Shown: one piece after another, positions 39,101 through 50,386 of the stretch
Numbering within the stretch: the first letter of the stretch is position 1
Layout: each line of letters starts with the position of its first letter
Assembly: GCA_011033025.1 (NCBI GenBank)
Contig: WFMF01000351.1
Span: 1-64,000, forward strand
Origin: Beroe forskalii
Lineage: Eukaryota > Ctenophora > Nuda > Beroida > Beroidae
Direction of reading: 5' to 3'
Length of the DNA stretch: 64,000 nt
Notes under the pieces: generated by a model
Seen by the model: only the letters and a program-made list of their open reading frames with translations
What the model was told of the DNA's origin: nothing
Databases searched by the model: none
Program-made: the position numbers and the translations under genes

Positions 39101-42100
39101 AGAGTTCAAATTTCGAATATTTTCACGCTCAGATGAAGGAAAAAGGCTCAAAAATATACAATTTTAGCAAAAATTTTCGGGGCTTCGCCCCTGGACTACA
39201 GGGGCTCTGCCCTGGACCCTGGGGCTGCGCCCCAGACCCCTACCAGCTCGCTCGGCGCCGCTTCGCGGCACCTCGCTCGCAACCAACAGCTACAATGCTC
39301 GCTTCGCTCGCACAGGATTGGCAACCAACCCGACCTTTATTCCAACCGGGGCCTATTGATGAGATAAATATTCACTTCTAAAGCTCAGAGCTGCTTCACT
39401 TATGCTCTTATTTACATACTTTTTCACGATGCCATGAAGATAAAAGAAGCCCTTACACAATTTGTTACAAGCGGACATTGACAAGACACGCACGTTAACT
39501 AGGAGTTACATCAAGTCACAATTGATAATTCTATCTCATGACTCTGACATCACTCATAACTGTATGTACTACCCATAAAAACAGCTGCTGCTGCTGCACA
39601 TGGTGAAAAGATACAGGGTTTGTTTCATGAAACACAGAACAAAATGTAGATGTATGCTAAACCCATAACGCATGATATGTGTGCAGATCGCTTATAATAG
39701 ACGGATCAGGGATTAATATTAAAGACGCGCAAATTTACAGTTTGCGCGTCGTCAACTTTCGATAGAAATTATATCGAAAGCACTGCAAACTTAGAGCGCG
39801 TCTTGATCAATCCCTCCATCTATCAAGCAATATCTGCACACATATGCGTAAGCCCAAAGGATAGAAACCCAGCATATAGTGGCTTGAAAATGTGTCCCAA
39901 ATACATCTTTATACTTTTATATATCTTACGTGTTTGCTGAGTTTTACTACTACAATTAATTGCACCACAGAGTTTTTTAACCTGGTCATCTGCTCCACTG
40001 GTTAAATAAGTGCTTGCTGGGTGTGTGGAAGAGTAAAGTTACGTAGTTAAAGTTATTCCAGTGTACTGTAGGGTTGAATCCCTACAATGAGACTAAATTG
40101 ACACGTTTTGAAAAGGTGATGTTTAATGTTTATTTAGATAATGAATGTTTCGTTTCAAAGGAGAAATTAATAATTGCTGTTATTGGTTCATTGGCTCATC
40201 GCATTGAATTCGTTTGCTTATAATTTCTTTGTATAACTATATTTTGATGCGTCCAACCGGAAGAATTGGACTGGCTTAGAAATATCACCTTTTCAAACTG
40301 TATCAACGTGTTATCTCACCAGTACAAAAAGTCGCTCAATTTTTTTCGATGCTGAAAAAGCAAATTGCGCGGCTTTGTCGTACTCTACAAGTACCACTAA
40401 TAATATAGAAGGCATATAGCAATAGCCAGATAACCCGTAAGTAAGAAGTATACATGTAGGTGCTGCGTAGTGACTGAGGCAATGATAGGGAAGGCAACCA
40501 GGGGCTTTTCTCTTACTTCCTCCTCTTTCTGGGCCTCTGCGAACTCCTCGGCGGATATCTCGTTGTAGACACACACTTCTGGTTCGGGTTCTGGGAGATT
40601 GGGTGATTATCCGTGGCAGTTCGAACTAGTGTTTTGTGTGTGCAGTGTCAGTTTGTGCGGCGTTATTTATGTCTTTAAGTTTACGCACGCGCCGTGCAAA
40701 CTTACGCCACGCACACAAAACTGCAATTCGACATGCTCACAGTCATACACCATACACATGAAGAATAGAGGTCTGGCCCCAGTATGATCATGGTGCATGA
40801 CTGTTTGTCTTCATCAGAATTCAAGCCTCTAAGAGTAAGATAAGAGTGGAATGATATCATTCTCTTTTATTTAAAATCACAAATAGTTTACACAACAAAT
40901 TATACATTGTCACTTGCCCTATATAAAATCATTCATGAAACATGAGGATGCCCCAACCAAAGGCTTTGAATAGTCATAGTTGAATAAAACATAAACATAG
41001 TAAAGCCTAACTTGTTGCATATGCTATGAGTGGGGCACGTGCAGAGGCCAGAGTAGTCGAGACTACTCTATGCTGCACAATTACGCCCTAAAAATCTCAG
41101 ATCACACAATTGGTTGATAACATAGTTGGTAAATTGCATTATTTAAGTAGATGGTTAAAATTTATCTCAACAAATTTGATAAAATAATAATGATAATTTT
41201 GATTTTCAATAAACTCTTTTGACTTTTCTTTGTGAATATGGGTGATCAGAGTAAAACACTTTTTACTGTGGTTGGTAGATAACAATACCCACCTATCTCT
41301 GGTACCACCGGCTTCTCCTCCTCCTGCACAACCTCCGGCTCCACCGCCCCATCAAACTCATCGTCCTCTATCCCTGAGTCCTTCCTGTCTGCGTCATCTT
41401 CAGCTGCTGCGATGATCTCTATGTCGCCCCTACTGGCGCTCTTCTTCAGACCCCCTCCTCTTTCTACCACCTCTTCTTTAGGGGCCTCGGCCTCGGCCGT
41501 GCTGTGCATGAACAATACAAATATACTGAGTTGAGTTGAGGAGAAGTTTAGACGTTTAAGTGAGTTGTTCATCAAAAGCCTTTGAAAATCATGTGATTCT
41601 ATAGTATGTTGGTTCTATAGGACATGCTTGCGTTTTCTTATGAGCTACTTCCTCTCAAAATTATCATTTTGAGTGAACCTTCATTGTCATGCCAAATCTC
41701 TAACCTGGTTTCGTTGACACTCTGATCATCGATGCCCAGAATATCTTTTTCTCTTTTGTGTTCGTCCTTGTTGTATGATACACTTCCTGGAAAGCGTGTG
41801 TTGAGCTGCTTTAGTTTAGACTGGTTGATAGGCGGCAAATAAGGACTGCGTAATGAGTTCATTTGAAGGGTAAATGTTGCCAATATTAAAAGAGTTAAAT
41901 GTGGCTCGCACGAAAAATATCAATTTCTTTTCTGTCAATCATCTAATTTTTGATTTTTCCTATCCCTCCTCTTGTTTTAGCCATCCCTCGTTGTACAACC
42001 AATTAATTCCTGTCATCAATTGGTAACCCTGTGGTAGGCACTAACCTGCGAAGTTCTCCACCCTGGATCGCTCGTACCGAGTGAGGGGCTCGTCCACAAT

Positions 42101-45100
42101 ATCCTGGCTGCCGTATTTAGTTGCCCGATTCTCCTCATCCCTGGCGTAGTCCATGCCGTACCGCTCCGTCGCCCTCCTTCTCTGACTGCCTGAGAGTGGG
42201 TGAGGGTGACGTCATTATCAGGGTTTAAAGTAGAGAGTTGGTGACGTCATTGTCAGGGTTTAAAGTAGAGAGTTGGTGATGCCAATCTGTGTATTGTTTA
42301 AAGTGGCGTATATTGACCAAGTTATCGGTGCCGAAAATTTTCTCCTAAATTTTGAAATTGAATAACTAAATAAATTTGTTTTACACAAATTTTGAGAGTG
42401 AATAAATCAAAATTGAGCTTCAAAAATAGATAATATTAAATAACTTTCTGTCGTCACTCGTCAGTACGCTGCTTTGTCATTATGAAGTAGTGAAACTCAG
42501 TGAAAGTCAGAACACAAATACTTCAATTTTCTGGCATTTTTACGAATCGTTTACCTATTCCTACTTTTATCTGAAAGTCTAAAACTTTATGAGTCTCTAG
42601 CTCTACTCTAGAGTTGGGATGAGGGTGACGTCATTATCAGGGTTTAAAGTAGAGAGTTTGTGACGTCATTATCAGGGTTTAAAGTTGTGAGTTGGTGATG
42701 CCAACTTGTGTATTGTTTAAAGTGGCGTATATTGACCGGAAAAACCTTCTTTTTTTTCCAAATTTTGAATAACTAAATATGTTCTACATAACTTTCGAGG
42801 GTAAATAAATCAAAATTGAGCTTCAAAAATAGATAATATTATTTAATTTTCCAGTATCTTTCGTCACTCGTCAGTACGCTGCTTTCTCATTATGAAGTAG
42901 TGAAACTCAGTGAAAGTCAGAACACAAGTGATAAAATTTCTCTGGTATTTTTACGAATCGTTTACCTATTCATAGTACTTTTATCTATCTAAAAGTCTAA
43001 AACTTTGCGTGTCTCTACTCTCTATGTAGGTAAAATTTTTCTTAGAAATTGCTGATTTCATACAAAATCTGCAGCTACAACCTTCTGCTAGATGTTAGCA
43101 CATATTTTTACATAGCGCAAGTCGCAACACTTCAAAATATTCGGAAATATTACATTTTGTGATTTGAAGCCCTTGAAGGTCCTCCTAGGCATACCTTAAA
43201 GCAGAGACAGACATCTCACTGCTCAAAATAAGGGGTTGAACGTCAATAATTTGCTATTTTGAACTATGATAATGACGTCCCTATCGTAGCTCATCAATTG
43301 TCCAATGATGTAGCTTGATCTGCTCGCCTTGTCCAGAGTGACTGAGAACGGATATCACAACGATATTGTGTCAGAGTTCACTTGCGTGAGAGTAAACCGG
43401 TGTCAAACTCAGGTTGGTGTCAAACTCAGACTGGTGTCAAACTCAGACTGGTGTCAAACCCAGACTGGTGTCAAACTCAGACTGGTGTCAAACTCAGACT
43501 GGTGTCAAACCCAGACTGGTGTCAACCCAGACTGGTGTCAAACCCAGACTGGTGTCAAACCCAGACTGGTGTCAAACTCAGACTGGTGTCAAACTCACGC
43601 TGGTGTCAAAATCAGACTGGTGTCAAACTCACGCTGGTGCATGATTCATTAATAAACTGGTGTCAAGGAAATTACTTGTAAGATTGAATTTGAAGTAGTG
43701 TTGATATTTATACGATGCTTTTGAGTTTTGTAGCATACGGCCAGAAGGCAGGTTTCCAGGCGTTGCCATTGGAGCATTGGTGATCATTAAGTTGGTAGCT
43801 CTTTCAAATCTGCATACACTTGCCGGTTTGCTGCCTCAAGACGTTCTTACACTTCAAGATCGCTTTGATCTACCTGTATACGACGCAGCCAGTCTGAAAC
43901 TGTGAAAAGGCAGTCGTTGACATCGGCTTAAATCAAGGCAGTCTGCAGTTTAAAAGCTCATTAGCTGAATACCCAATCGCAATATTATAGTAAGTCCGCG
44001 TTTTGTAAAAGTCAGAATACGGGCATGTTGATTGTTGGGTCTCTGAGAACTTGCCCGGCTTTTAATGCTGTAATGGCGTTAGATAGTGAGAGCTTTGAAG
44101 ACAATGAAGCAATGAAGATGCTGATTGGTCCAACATGTAATGCATAAAACATCTAACAATGCATAAAACATTCAAACAAGTTCTAGGATGACCCACATTA
44201 GCATACATTTTATCCGTATCATAGCAAGGGGTTAAACGGACAGAGTTTTCCGTTCTATAGTGCCCGCCTTTCATCTTATTATATTCACTTTACACCTGTA
44301 CTGATATCACTAATCGGTCCCTGGGTGGTAAAAAAATCCCATAAGCAATTGTTACCATGGCAACCTACCCATGTTGTAGGGCATGGCACGGTATTTAGGC
44401 CATTTAGGTATTTTGAAACCCCGTATCTCACTTACAATGGTAAGTGGTAACTTACCCATGTATTTAGGAACTCCGTATCCCTTCGGCAGTCCTAGGTAGG
44501 AATCATCTCCCCTACTGTATTGATAGCTGGAGGTACTCTGCAGTTTGGTTGTGGAGTTCACCAGGTTATCCAAGTGCTTGTACAGCTGTTCTGAGTGCGA
44601 GAATTTGTAGTATTTTTAACAAGTTACCATATTGATGAGGTTCATGGGATTAAGTTGTAAATTTCAAAGAGTTGACCTGTAATTTTGCTTTAAAAACAGA
44701 ATGAGCATTCTCCTTTTACCTGATCTATGGACATCGCCCAGTCTCCCATTGCCGGCGTTAGAGAACCTCCCTGTGATGAAGTCGAAGCTGGCTCCACTAC
44801 TGGGGTAGGAGTAAGAGGAGGAGGAGGAAGAGTAGGAGTAGGAGGGGGACGTGTAGCTGCTTTCATACGATCTGAGGAGGTTTCACAGTGTGGTGTTTCT
44901 GAGTTTCATGAGATATGACTGATATTTCGGATTAATTTCTTGTTTCTGTTAATGTAAACTAAGTAATGCAACTATAATTCAAAATTTCTTGTTTTTTAAG
45001 CCTACTCAGAAAGAAATAAAATTTTGATTTCTCAGCTATTTTTGTTGTAAAAATCACTAATTAGATATATTGGTGGGACGAAGAAAGTTTAAGCTAAGAT

Positions 45101-45968
45101 GGGGATAAGGGACAATAAGATGATTATTGTACGATCTAATAAATTGAATATTAGTATAATATTACTCTAAACTCATCTGAATACAACCATTAAGGGGCAG
45201 AGAATAACTCGAATATAATGAACCTAATCGTTTGGATTCGTTGTGATTTGAGTAGGTTAGCATTGTCTTTGGATCTCTATTCCTAAATGATTGTTGTGCT
45301 AAAATCTCAATAGCGAATTTCAATAATGAATATTCATTATGGCGAATGGACGTGAATACTGATAGCGGATCGCCCACTATTCTGTATTATACTCGGCGTA
45401 TTTGGGATCGGTCTTTAAGGAGCTCGCTGCCCTTTTTATCTCCATGATCCAAAATATCGTAATTAAAAGGATTATCTAGCAATCCTTCATGCCTGATACC
45501 TAACTGAACTTGTATCGCCTTTGAAGTTTGGTTCTGCAGATTGTGGAGAAAATGCTTGTGGGAACATAGGCCCATAGAATTTATCTCGAAATTAGGGGCT
45601 CCAGTCCCCTATTTGATAAATTTGGGTCTCACTATTTTTCTTCGGGGTATAATCCGTTTTCCTGTGACCGTATACCTTCGAAAATGGACTCGGCACGCCT
45701 CGTCTATTATCTTATTATCCGACTAACAAAGTTCTCGACCATTTAAGGGGCGGTATACGGTGACCACCTCGACATGTTGCCGCTTATTTAAATCTTATCA
45801 TTTACTATTTTATCTTAATTATGATACTTTGATATGGTGTACTGACCTCGAGTAGGACGGAGTGGTTCTGTCGTAGTCAGGTCGTGAGATCTGATACGAA
45901 TTATACCGAGACTTGGGAATGTAACTCGTCTCTATCGGGTCCCAGCTTTTGTAATATCGTGTTGCCAT
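36193..45968 (-). CDS. Glu/Lys/Pro/Ala-rich disordered protein, 12 exons
   Basis: Twelve minus-strand exons join in phase: 45968-45847, 44856-44720, 44590-44456, 42189-42046, 41786-41705, 41501-41293, 40590-40517, 38081-37932, 37728-37317, 36960-36902, 36713-36618 and 36363-36193, giving 596 aa. The N-terminus (MATRYYKSWDPIETSYIPKS) is rich in Tyr, Ser and Arg. A Ser/Tyr stretch, a segment with charged repeats (RRRATERYGMDYARDEENR) and an acidic region follow. Then come AEATP repeats, about 20 copies of KAEEP/AVEEP, and a basic Lys/Phe/Gly tail ending PLWVDN. No signal peptide, TM helix or known domain is visible. The composition recalls neurofilament tails or PEVK-like linkers, suggesting a cytoskeletal or structural role (inference only). 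Exon 10's donor reads AAG|GCGAGT, a GC-AG intron. Exon 2 has a tandem acceptor (AAGCAG). Internal exon borders rest on phase matching, and small extra exons could have been missed. Confidence 0.8.
37360..37695 (-). repeat. 15 bp coding repeat (KAEEP)
   Basis: About 20 tandem copies of a 15 bp unit (GCTTTTGGTTCCTCA on the plus strand) encode PKAEEP/PAVEEP within exon 9 of the minus-strand gene. Variants cluster (AVEEP at intervals of seven to eight units), implying higher-order duplication of larger blocks. Both strands stay open across it, so the plus-strand FGSSA frame is a shadow. Confidence 0.95.
39179..39312. repeat. Cluster of short GC-rich hairpins in an intron
   Basis: Successive small stem-loops GGGGCTTCGCCCC, CAGGGGCTCTGCCCTG and CTGGGGCTGCGCCCCAG are linked by CTGGAC-type spacers. 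They are followed by GGCGCCGCTTCGCGGC and GCTCGCTTCGCTCGC. Loops vary while stems are kept. Base composition is sharply GC-rich against the AT-rich intron of the minus-strand gene. It is probably a mobile or amplifying GC-cluster repeat. Confidence 0.8.
39667..39850. repeat. Multi-arm palindromic element
   Basis: Outer arms of about 55-60 bp (39667-39730 with 39796-39850) share TATGTGTGCAGAT, AGGGATT and AAGACGCGC in inverted order. Inside are hairpins 39724-39750 (10 bp perfect, GACGCGCAAA/TTTGCGCGTC) and 39756-39780 (8 bp perfect, CTTTCGAT/ATCGAAAG). The first hairpin competes with the basal stem for the same GACGCGC. It lies in an intron of the minus-strand gene. Confidence 0.8.
40612..40740. 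mobile_element. MITE-like palindromic element, family member 1
   Basis: Inverted arms share GCAGTTCGAACT/AATTCGACATG and TTTTGTGTGTGC/GCACACAAAA, plus GTTTGTGCGGCG/CGCCGTGCAAAC, around a ~25 bp loop with TTATTTATGTCTTTA. The same arms and loop occur at 48332-48476. It lies just upstream of the splice acceptor of the exon starting at 40590 (minus strand). No coding capacity. Confidence 0.8.
42207..43020. repeat. ~410 bp tandem duplication in an intron
   Basis: The block beginning GATGAGGGTGACGTCATTAT near 42200 is repeated from about 42617, with the same order: two CRE micro-elements, GTGTATTGTTTAAAGTGGCG, then CGTCACTCGTCAGTACGCTG and GAAACTCAGTGAAAGTCAG. It carries four micro-element copies. 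It lies in an intron of the minus-strand gene, directly upstream of the exon starting at 42189. Confidence 0.85.
43396..43650. repeat. 17 bp minisatellite
   Basis: About 14-15 tandem copies of GTGTCAAACTCAGACTG with AACCCAG, CACGCTG and AATCAG variants, in an intron of the minus-strand gene. Its reverse complement shares CAGTCTGA and GACACCA with the 24 bp minisatellite at 25185-25490, hinting at a common seed sequence. Confidence 0.95.
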
Positions 45969-48271
45969 GGTGATACGCTAGTCTATTAGGCAGATATAAC
46001 TTTGCGAAGGAGTGAGCTGGATAACTTTGCAGAGGAGTGAAGGAGTGAGCTGGATAACGTTGCAGAGGAATTAAGGAGACGTTATCACGGTAGCAGCTGT
46101 GGAACCATGGCCACCTACTGATCAGTGATAGAGTTATAAAATCATTTTCACACGACGAAAGATATAATATGTACTTGAAAAATTGATCAAATTTACAAAA
46201 AAAAAACTGATTTGTGAAGTACTAAGATACGCGTCACAGAACTAAAATTAAAGCTAACTTAATGTTACACTGTAACGTGGTGATGGACAGGCAAGAATGT
46301 CGGAGGATGTTACACTAAAAGCTGTCAGGGATTACTTAGTTCTCAGGATGAAGCATGAGAAATAGGCTGTATAGTTGTCATCAGATCACAATTCTAAACC
46401 ATAATAATGAAGTCATGCTTAGTCTTGCAACTATTTTTAGTACATTTCCAAAACTTCCTCCCAGCGTTTTGCATTGAGCAGTGAAACTGATGACAGAAGC
46501 TATGATTGATGACATTCTGTGCAGGACTTCAGAGAACTCTGCAAGGTTATGAAATGTTGTATATAAGCGTAATACGGAGTAATGCATACTAAGTTTAGCA
46601 TCGAAGGCTTGCAAAAAATAATTCCAAAATTTGCTATTTTCCTAGATGTGGATGAAAGATATCATCACACTAGCTCACTAAGTTCTACACTAAAAAAGAA
46701 ATATATCTCAATGCAAGGAGAGGTTAGATTTAACCATCATCACATCACGATTTCAAGTCACGGATTCAAACCGTATGGATCTTTTTTAACTCCACAACCA
46801 ATCACCAGCATCTTTGTAAACGAGAACAAAAAATGTACCAACCTGAGCAAAAAATCTATTATGGCGGTGTACAAGAACATACCCATCGGTTTCTTCGGCA
46901 TTGGCCAATCAGTGCACGAGTTGACTGTCAACTCGCGCGCTGATTGGACAATCCTAGGATGATGTTGGCCTCCTACAGGTAAGCTAAAATGTCACCGATA
47001 ATAAAGAGAATCTGGCTTATCACACCCAGCTCAAGCTACACGGTGTATTTCCAGGAAATACATGAGACTTGCTGAGTACAGGACGTGTCGAGTGTGTCAC
47101 GTGCACGAGACACGTTATAGATTCCAACTTCAGAGTAAAAAATGAAGCCATTGACAGGACATTCTCCTAGCTCAGGCAACATATATTATGTTCTCTCAGA
47201 ACCGTCACTTATTAATCAAGGAATCGGAGGGAAAGTGTTGCGTCACGAATAAATGCCAGATGGCAGTTTGGGATTCTACCGATGTCCACCAAGGCATATC
47301 TAACTGCGCTCGAGGCGCGCCAAGTGTCTTGTTAGTGTAATGTGGGGCAAAAAACTGGGTCACACTCTAGATAGTACGTCTTGCTTTATTGGGAATTAAA
47401 CCGTGGTGTCCCGAACTAAATTCAAGTTTACGCTACGTAATACTATTACGTAACGCCCAGATCTAACGCGGCTTTTTACTTTTTTAAGTTTTTCCTTGCT
47501 GTCAATGTGGTGCGACGCTAACTTTTGATAGCACATAAATAAAAAGTTAGCGGGAAAGAAATCTAGTAAGATGTAATCTATGAAGTTATAGACCATAATA
47601 AAAGTATTCGACAACAAAAAGTATTCAACGCACGTGAGATTATGATCATCACTGCTGAAACCGACATCATAATCACTATCAACTACTTTGTTTAAATGGT
47701 AACCTACGTTAGTCAACAGCTAACTCAGTAACTCGGTTGCTATTCGATAATGACCAATTACACTGGCCAACAATGCCAGATATTTTGTGACCGGCAACCC
47801 GATAACGGGGGCGCTATCGAAAGTTGTAAAGTATCCTTCTGATTCTTATTGAATTGAGAAGAATGTTTAACGTGCCTAGCAGAGAGGTTAAACTTCCCCC
47901 AGTCCTGTTTGTCTTTCCTCCCTTCATGAGTTCGTGAAACTTCTCTGAAGAAAGTTTTGGAGTTTTACTAACACTGTAGAAGCCTGTTATATCATGGAAT
48001 ATCCCTCCCCTCATAACTTTATAAAAGCTGGAATGTCTGTAGTTATATGGTATATGGCTCAGTAGGTGGGGTAGGCTGAAAAGAGATAGTGTGATCGTGA
48101 TCCGTGGGTAGACATAATGGAGGCAAAAAGTAGCCGCATATTAGAAAAAAAACAAAAAACAAAAAAAAACCTCGATATCGTAAAATATTTTAGTTATGCA
48201 TAGTATCACTATCAGGAAGATAATATTTTATGTCAAAAACATTTCGTCGAAGTCGTGAGTGTCGGAGTTTT
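45969..48271. other. Intergenic between divergent genes
   Basis: The minus-strand gene starts at 45968 and the WSC cluster begins at 48272, so both promoters should lie here. Present are a degenerate CRE element (46379-46420), the 46901-46951 inverted repeat and a poly-A-rich stretch near 48148-48170. One 126-codon frame (46582-46962) overlaps the inverted repeat and shows no known domain. Confidence 0.5.
46901..46951. repeat. 51 bp inverted repeat carrying CCAAT boxes
   Basis: TTGGCCAATCAGTGCACGAG... pairs with ...CTCGCGCGCTGATTGGACAA over 25 bp with about three mismatches and a 1 bp spacer. One arm (AACTCGCGCGCTGATTGG) recurs at about 55058-55075, so it is probably a dispersed element. Confidence 0.75.
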
Positions 48272-48979
48272 ATGATCATTGAGACGTTGCTCGTGGTAAC
48301 AATCATTGCTGGTAAGTGAGTTTCTCTAACAGTGGCGGCAGTTCGTACTGCAGTTTTGTGTGCGCGGCGTAAGTTTGCGCGGCGTACAGAAATGTTATTT
48401 ATTATATGATTATGTCTTTACGCGAGCAAACTTACACTACGCACACAAAACAAAAAACTGTGTTTCGAACTGTCACCGTAATTGGAAAAGTAACTGGGAG
48501 TTATTTTACAGGTATGACACCTGCATAACAAAAGTTCTCGTGGAGTATCTCATATCTATGCTGCTGAAAAATGAGCTTTTTTCATGGCGTAATTAAATAA
48601 TTGATTGATGACTAATCGCATCATCTGCCTATTTTCGTGTTTTTATCTGATATTTATTTGATATTTATTGGATATTTTTCAGGCGTAAAGGCAGAACGCT
48701 GCGACCTTTACATCAATGGATATCGAGATCTGGGGTGCTGGAAAGATACAGCGGACAGAGCCATGGGCGATTATTTCCCCGAATGCAACGGTTATTTGTC
48801 TCTCTGTTTGAATTGCGTCAAGGCAAAAGGCTGGACTGTCTTTGGATTGCAAAATGGGGGAGAATGCTGGAGCTCAGCTGACGCTGAGAGAACCTACTCA
48901 AAGTACGGTGAAGGCGATGGTTGTGTGGCAGGTATGGGAGGAGGCTACCTGAACAGTGTCTACCAGATAGTTTGCACAG
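48272..48979 (+). CDS. Secreted WSC-domain protein, gene A
   Basis: A signal-peptide exon (48272-48311, MIIETLLVVTIIA, phase 1 GTAAGT) joins a phase 1-1 exon (48683-48979) holding one complete WSC domain. That domain has LGCWKDTADRAMG, CLNCVKAKGWTVFGL, GGECWSSADAE and GDGCVAGMGGGYLNSVYQIVC, with the family's ~8 Cys spaced as expected. WSC domains occur in yeast cell-wall sensors and animal polycystin-1/KREMEN relatives and are thought to bind carbohydrate. The GTACTT donor after ACAG is weak. If it is not used, the frame reads on to a stop at 49003-49005, giving a short secreted protein. Later exons were not found. The intron carries a MITE-like element 21 bp after the donor. Confidence 0.75.
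48332..48476. mobile_element. MITE-like palindromic element, family member 2
   Basis: Arms share GCAGTTCG, CAGTTTTGTGTGCG, GGCGTAAGTTTG and their complements, around a loop with TTATTTATTATATGATTATGTCTTTA. It is clearly the same family as 40612-40740. It is inserted in intron 1 of WSC gene A. Confidence 0.85.
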
Positions 48980-50386
48980 GTACTTTGATATCAAATAAGT
49001 ATTGATCAAATCATTATTGATCAAATGCTCAATAATTTAAACATCTTATTATTTGCGATTTGTATGATCTTTTTCTGCCTATCTCTTATTTTTTTGCTGT
49101 AGAAGTTTCGAAATAACCCTGCAGAAATTTTCACTTTGATCATGCGCAGATAATTTGATAGCAAAGATCAAAAATTCATCAATGAGACGAATATTTCCCA
49201 AGTTTCCCTTAACGTAGATCGATGTGAAACCTAGGAATGAGGCAAAGTGTTACTCGCCATCAGGACGCTATTTTTGCACTAATTAAGCGCCAGCTGGCGT
49301 GAAAACGCTTCTGCAATAGTCTGCTCCTGCAACAGAAGTTGGGTGTGGCTCGAGGTTCAAGGGTCTGCACTTCTTACTACAGGTTCGTTATAATTCTATT
49401 TCATCTGAAGGCTCGCAATACCTGTTCCTGCTGTACTGGCAATATTCTTGTTAAATCAAGTTAGATTTCAAATGGTCCCATAGTACTAAAAATTTTAAGA
49501 CTCTCACGTGGAAGTGAATATTTCGTAAAAACTCATGGAATTTTTATGAGCCTTCAAAAAAAACCGCACAGCATGAAATTTTAAAATCTTACAAGACTAG
49601 TAATTGGAATATAACTTGAAATCACTTCAATTGCCAGTAATTGAATATGCTATAACTATATGGGTTTTGAAAACCTTCTCATTATTAAATCCTGGGATTT
49701 CTTTCAAGAGTGGCAGACAGAGGAACAGCTGATTATCTATAAATCAGCATACTTCGAGGTAATGAATTCAAATTCCAAAGCAGTCTTTTTCTTTTCTGAG
49801 CACCCTTCATTTATTCATAATCTAACAACGTATGGAGCGAGCTTCTTTGTAAAGCTAATCAAAATCCCGAAATTAGTGGCGACGGTCATGGGTTAGATAT
49901 AACGGTGCCTGATTTAAGTGTTATAGGAGCTTAGACTAATGTCATTAACGTGGCTCAGCTTGGTGAATTCAGCAAACTGATCTCTGCTCTGTCGAGGGTG
50001 GCTCTTAGAAGGACGGTCCCCACGCACCATATTCACTGAGCCATGCCTTGAGTACCTGCTATTGTCTGAAAATCTATGATTATTAATTATTCACGGTGCA
50101 GGCAGACTATGTGGGCTACTTACTCAATTTAGAATTTAATAAATCATCTCGCTCCATTCAAATATCCTTTGAATAAGGTTTACTCATTATATCGGTTTAA
50201 ACGGCTTTATGTGGTTCACCAAAATAAAAATAAACATAGGTATTTAACATGCGTTTGATAATTTGTTCTTCGATTTTGTGGACGGCTTTCCTTGATAATA
50301 TATCAATATCATCTTCTTGAAAAAAAACCTATGATTTCCTTATGATAATCCCATCAGTCAGGAAGTTTAAGTCGATATTATATCGC
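48980..50386. other. Between WSC genes A and B
   Basis: No further exon of gene A could be supported. One 78-codon frame (49660-49896) has no recognisable feature. No strong repeat was seen. Confidence 0.5.

Noticed and set aside
40065-40095. tRNA T-arm-like string (GTAGGGTTGAATCCCTAC)
   Set aside because: Lacks the invariant TTC of the T-loop, and no D-arm, anticodon arm or acceptor stem fits upstream.
43396-43650. CRISPR-like array or coding repeat
   Set aside because: Contiguous 17 bp units without spacers; all frames open only because of the repeat.
43329-43681. Plus-strand VSNSDWCQTQTG-type frames
   Set aside because: Low-complexity read-through of the 17 bp minisatellite.
44360-44440. 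Extra minus-strand exon (FKIPKWPKY frame)
   Set aside because: Its acceptor phase does not fit the phase 1 donors around it, and joining 44456 directly to 42189 keeps frame. It resembles the end of the 44456-44590 exon and may be a decayed duplicate.
46582-46962. 126-codon plus-strand open frame
   Set aside because: No domain, signal peptide or splice support, and its end runs through the 46901-46951 inverted repeat.
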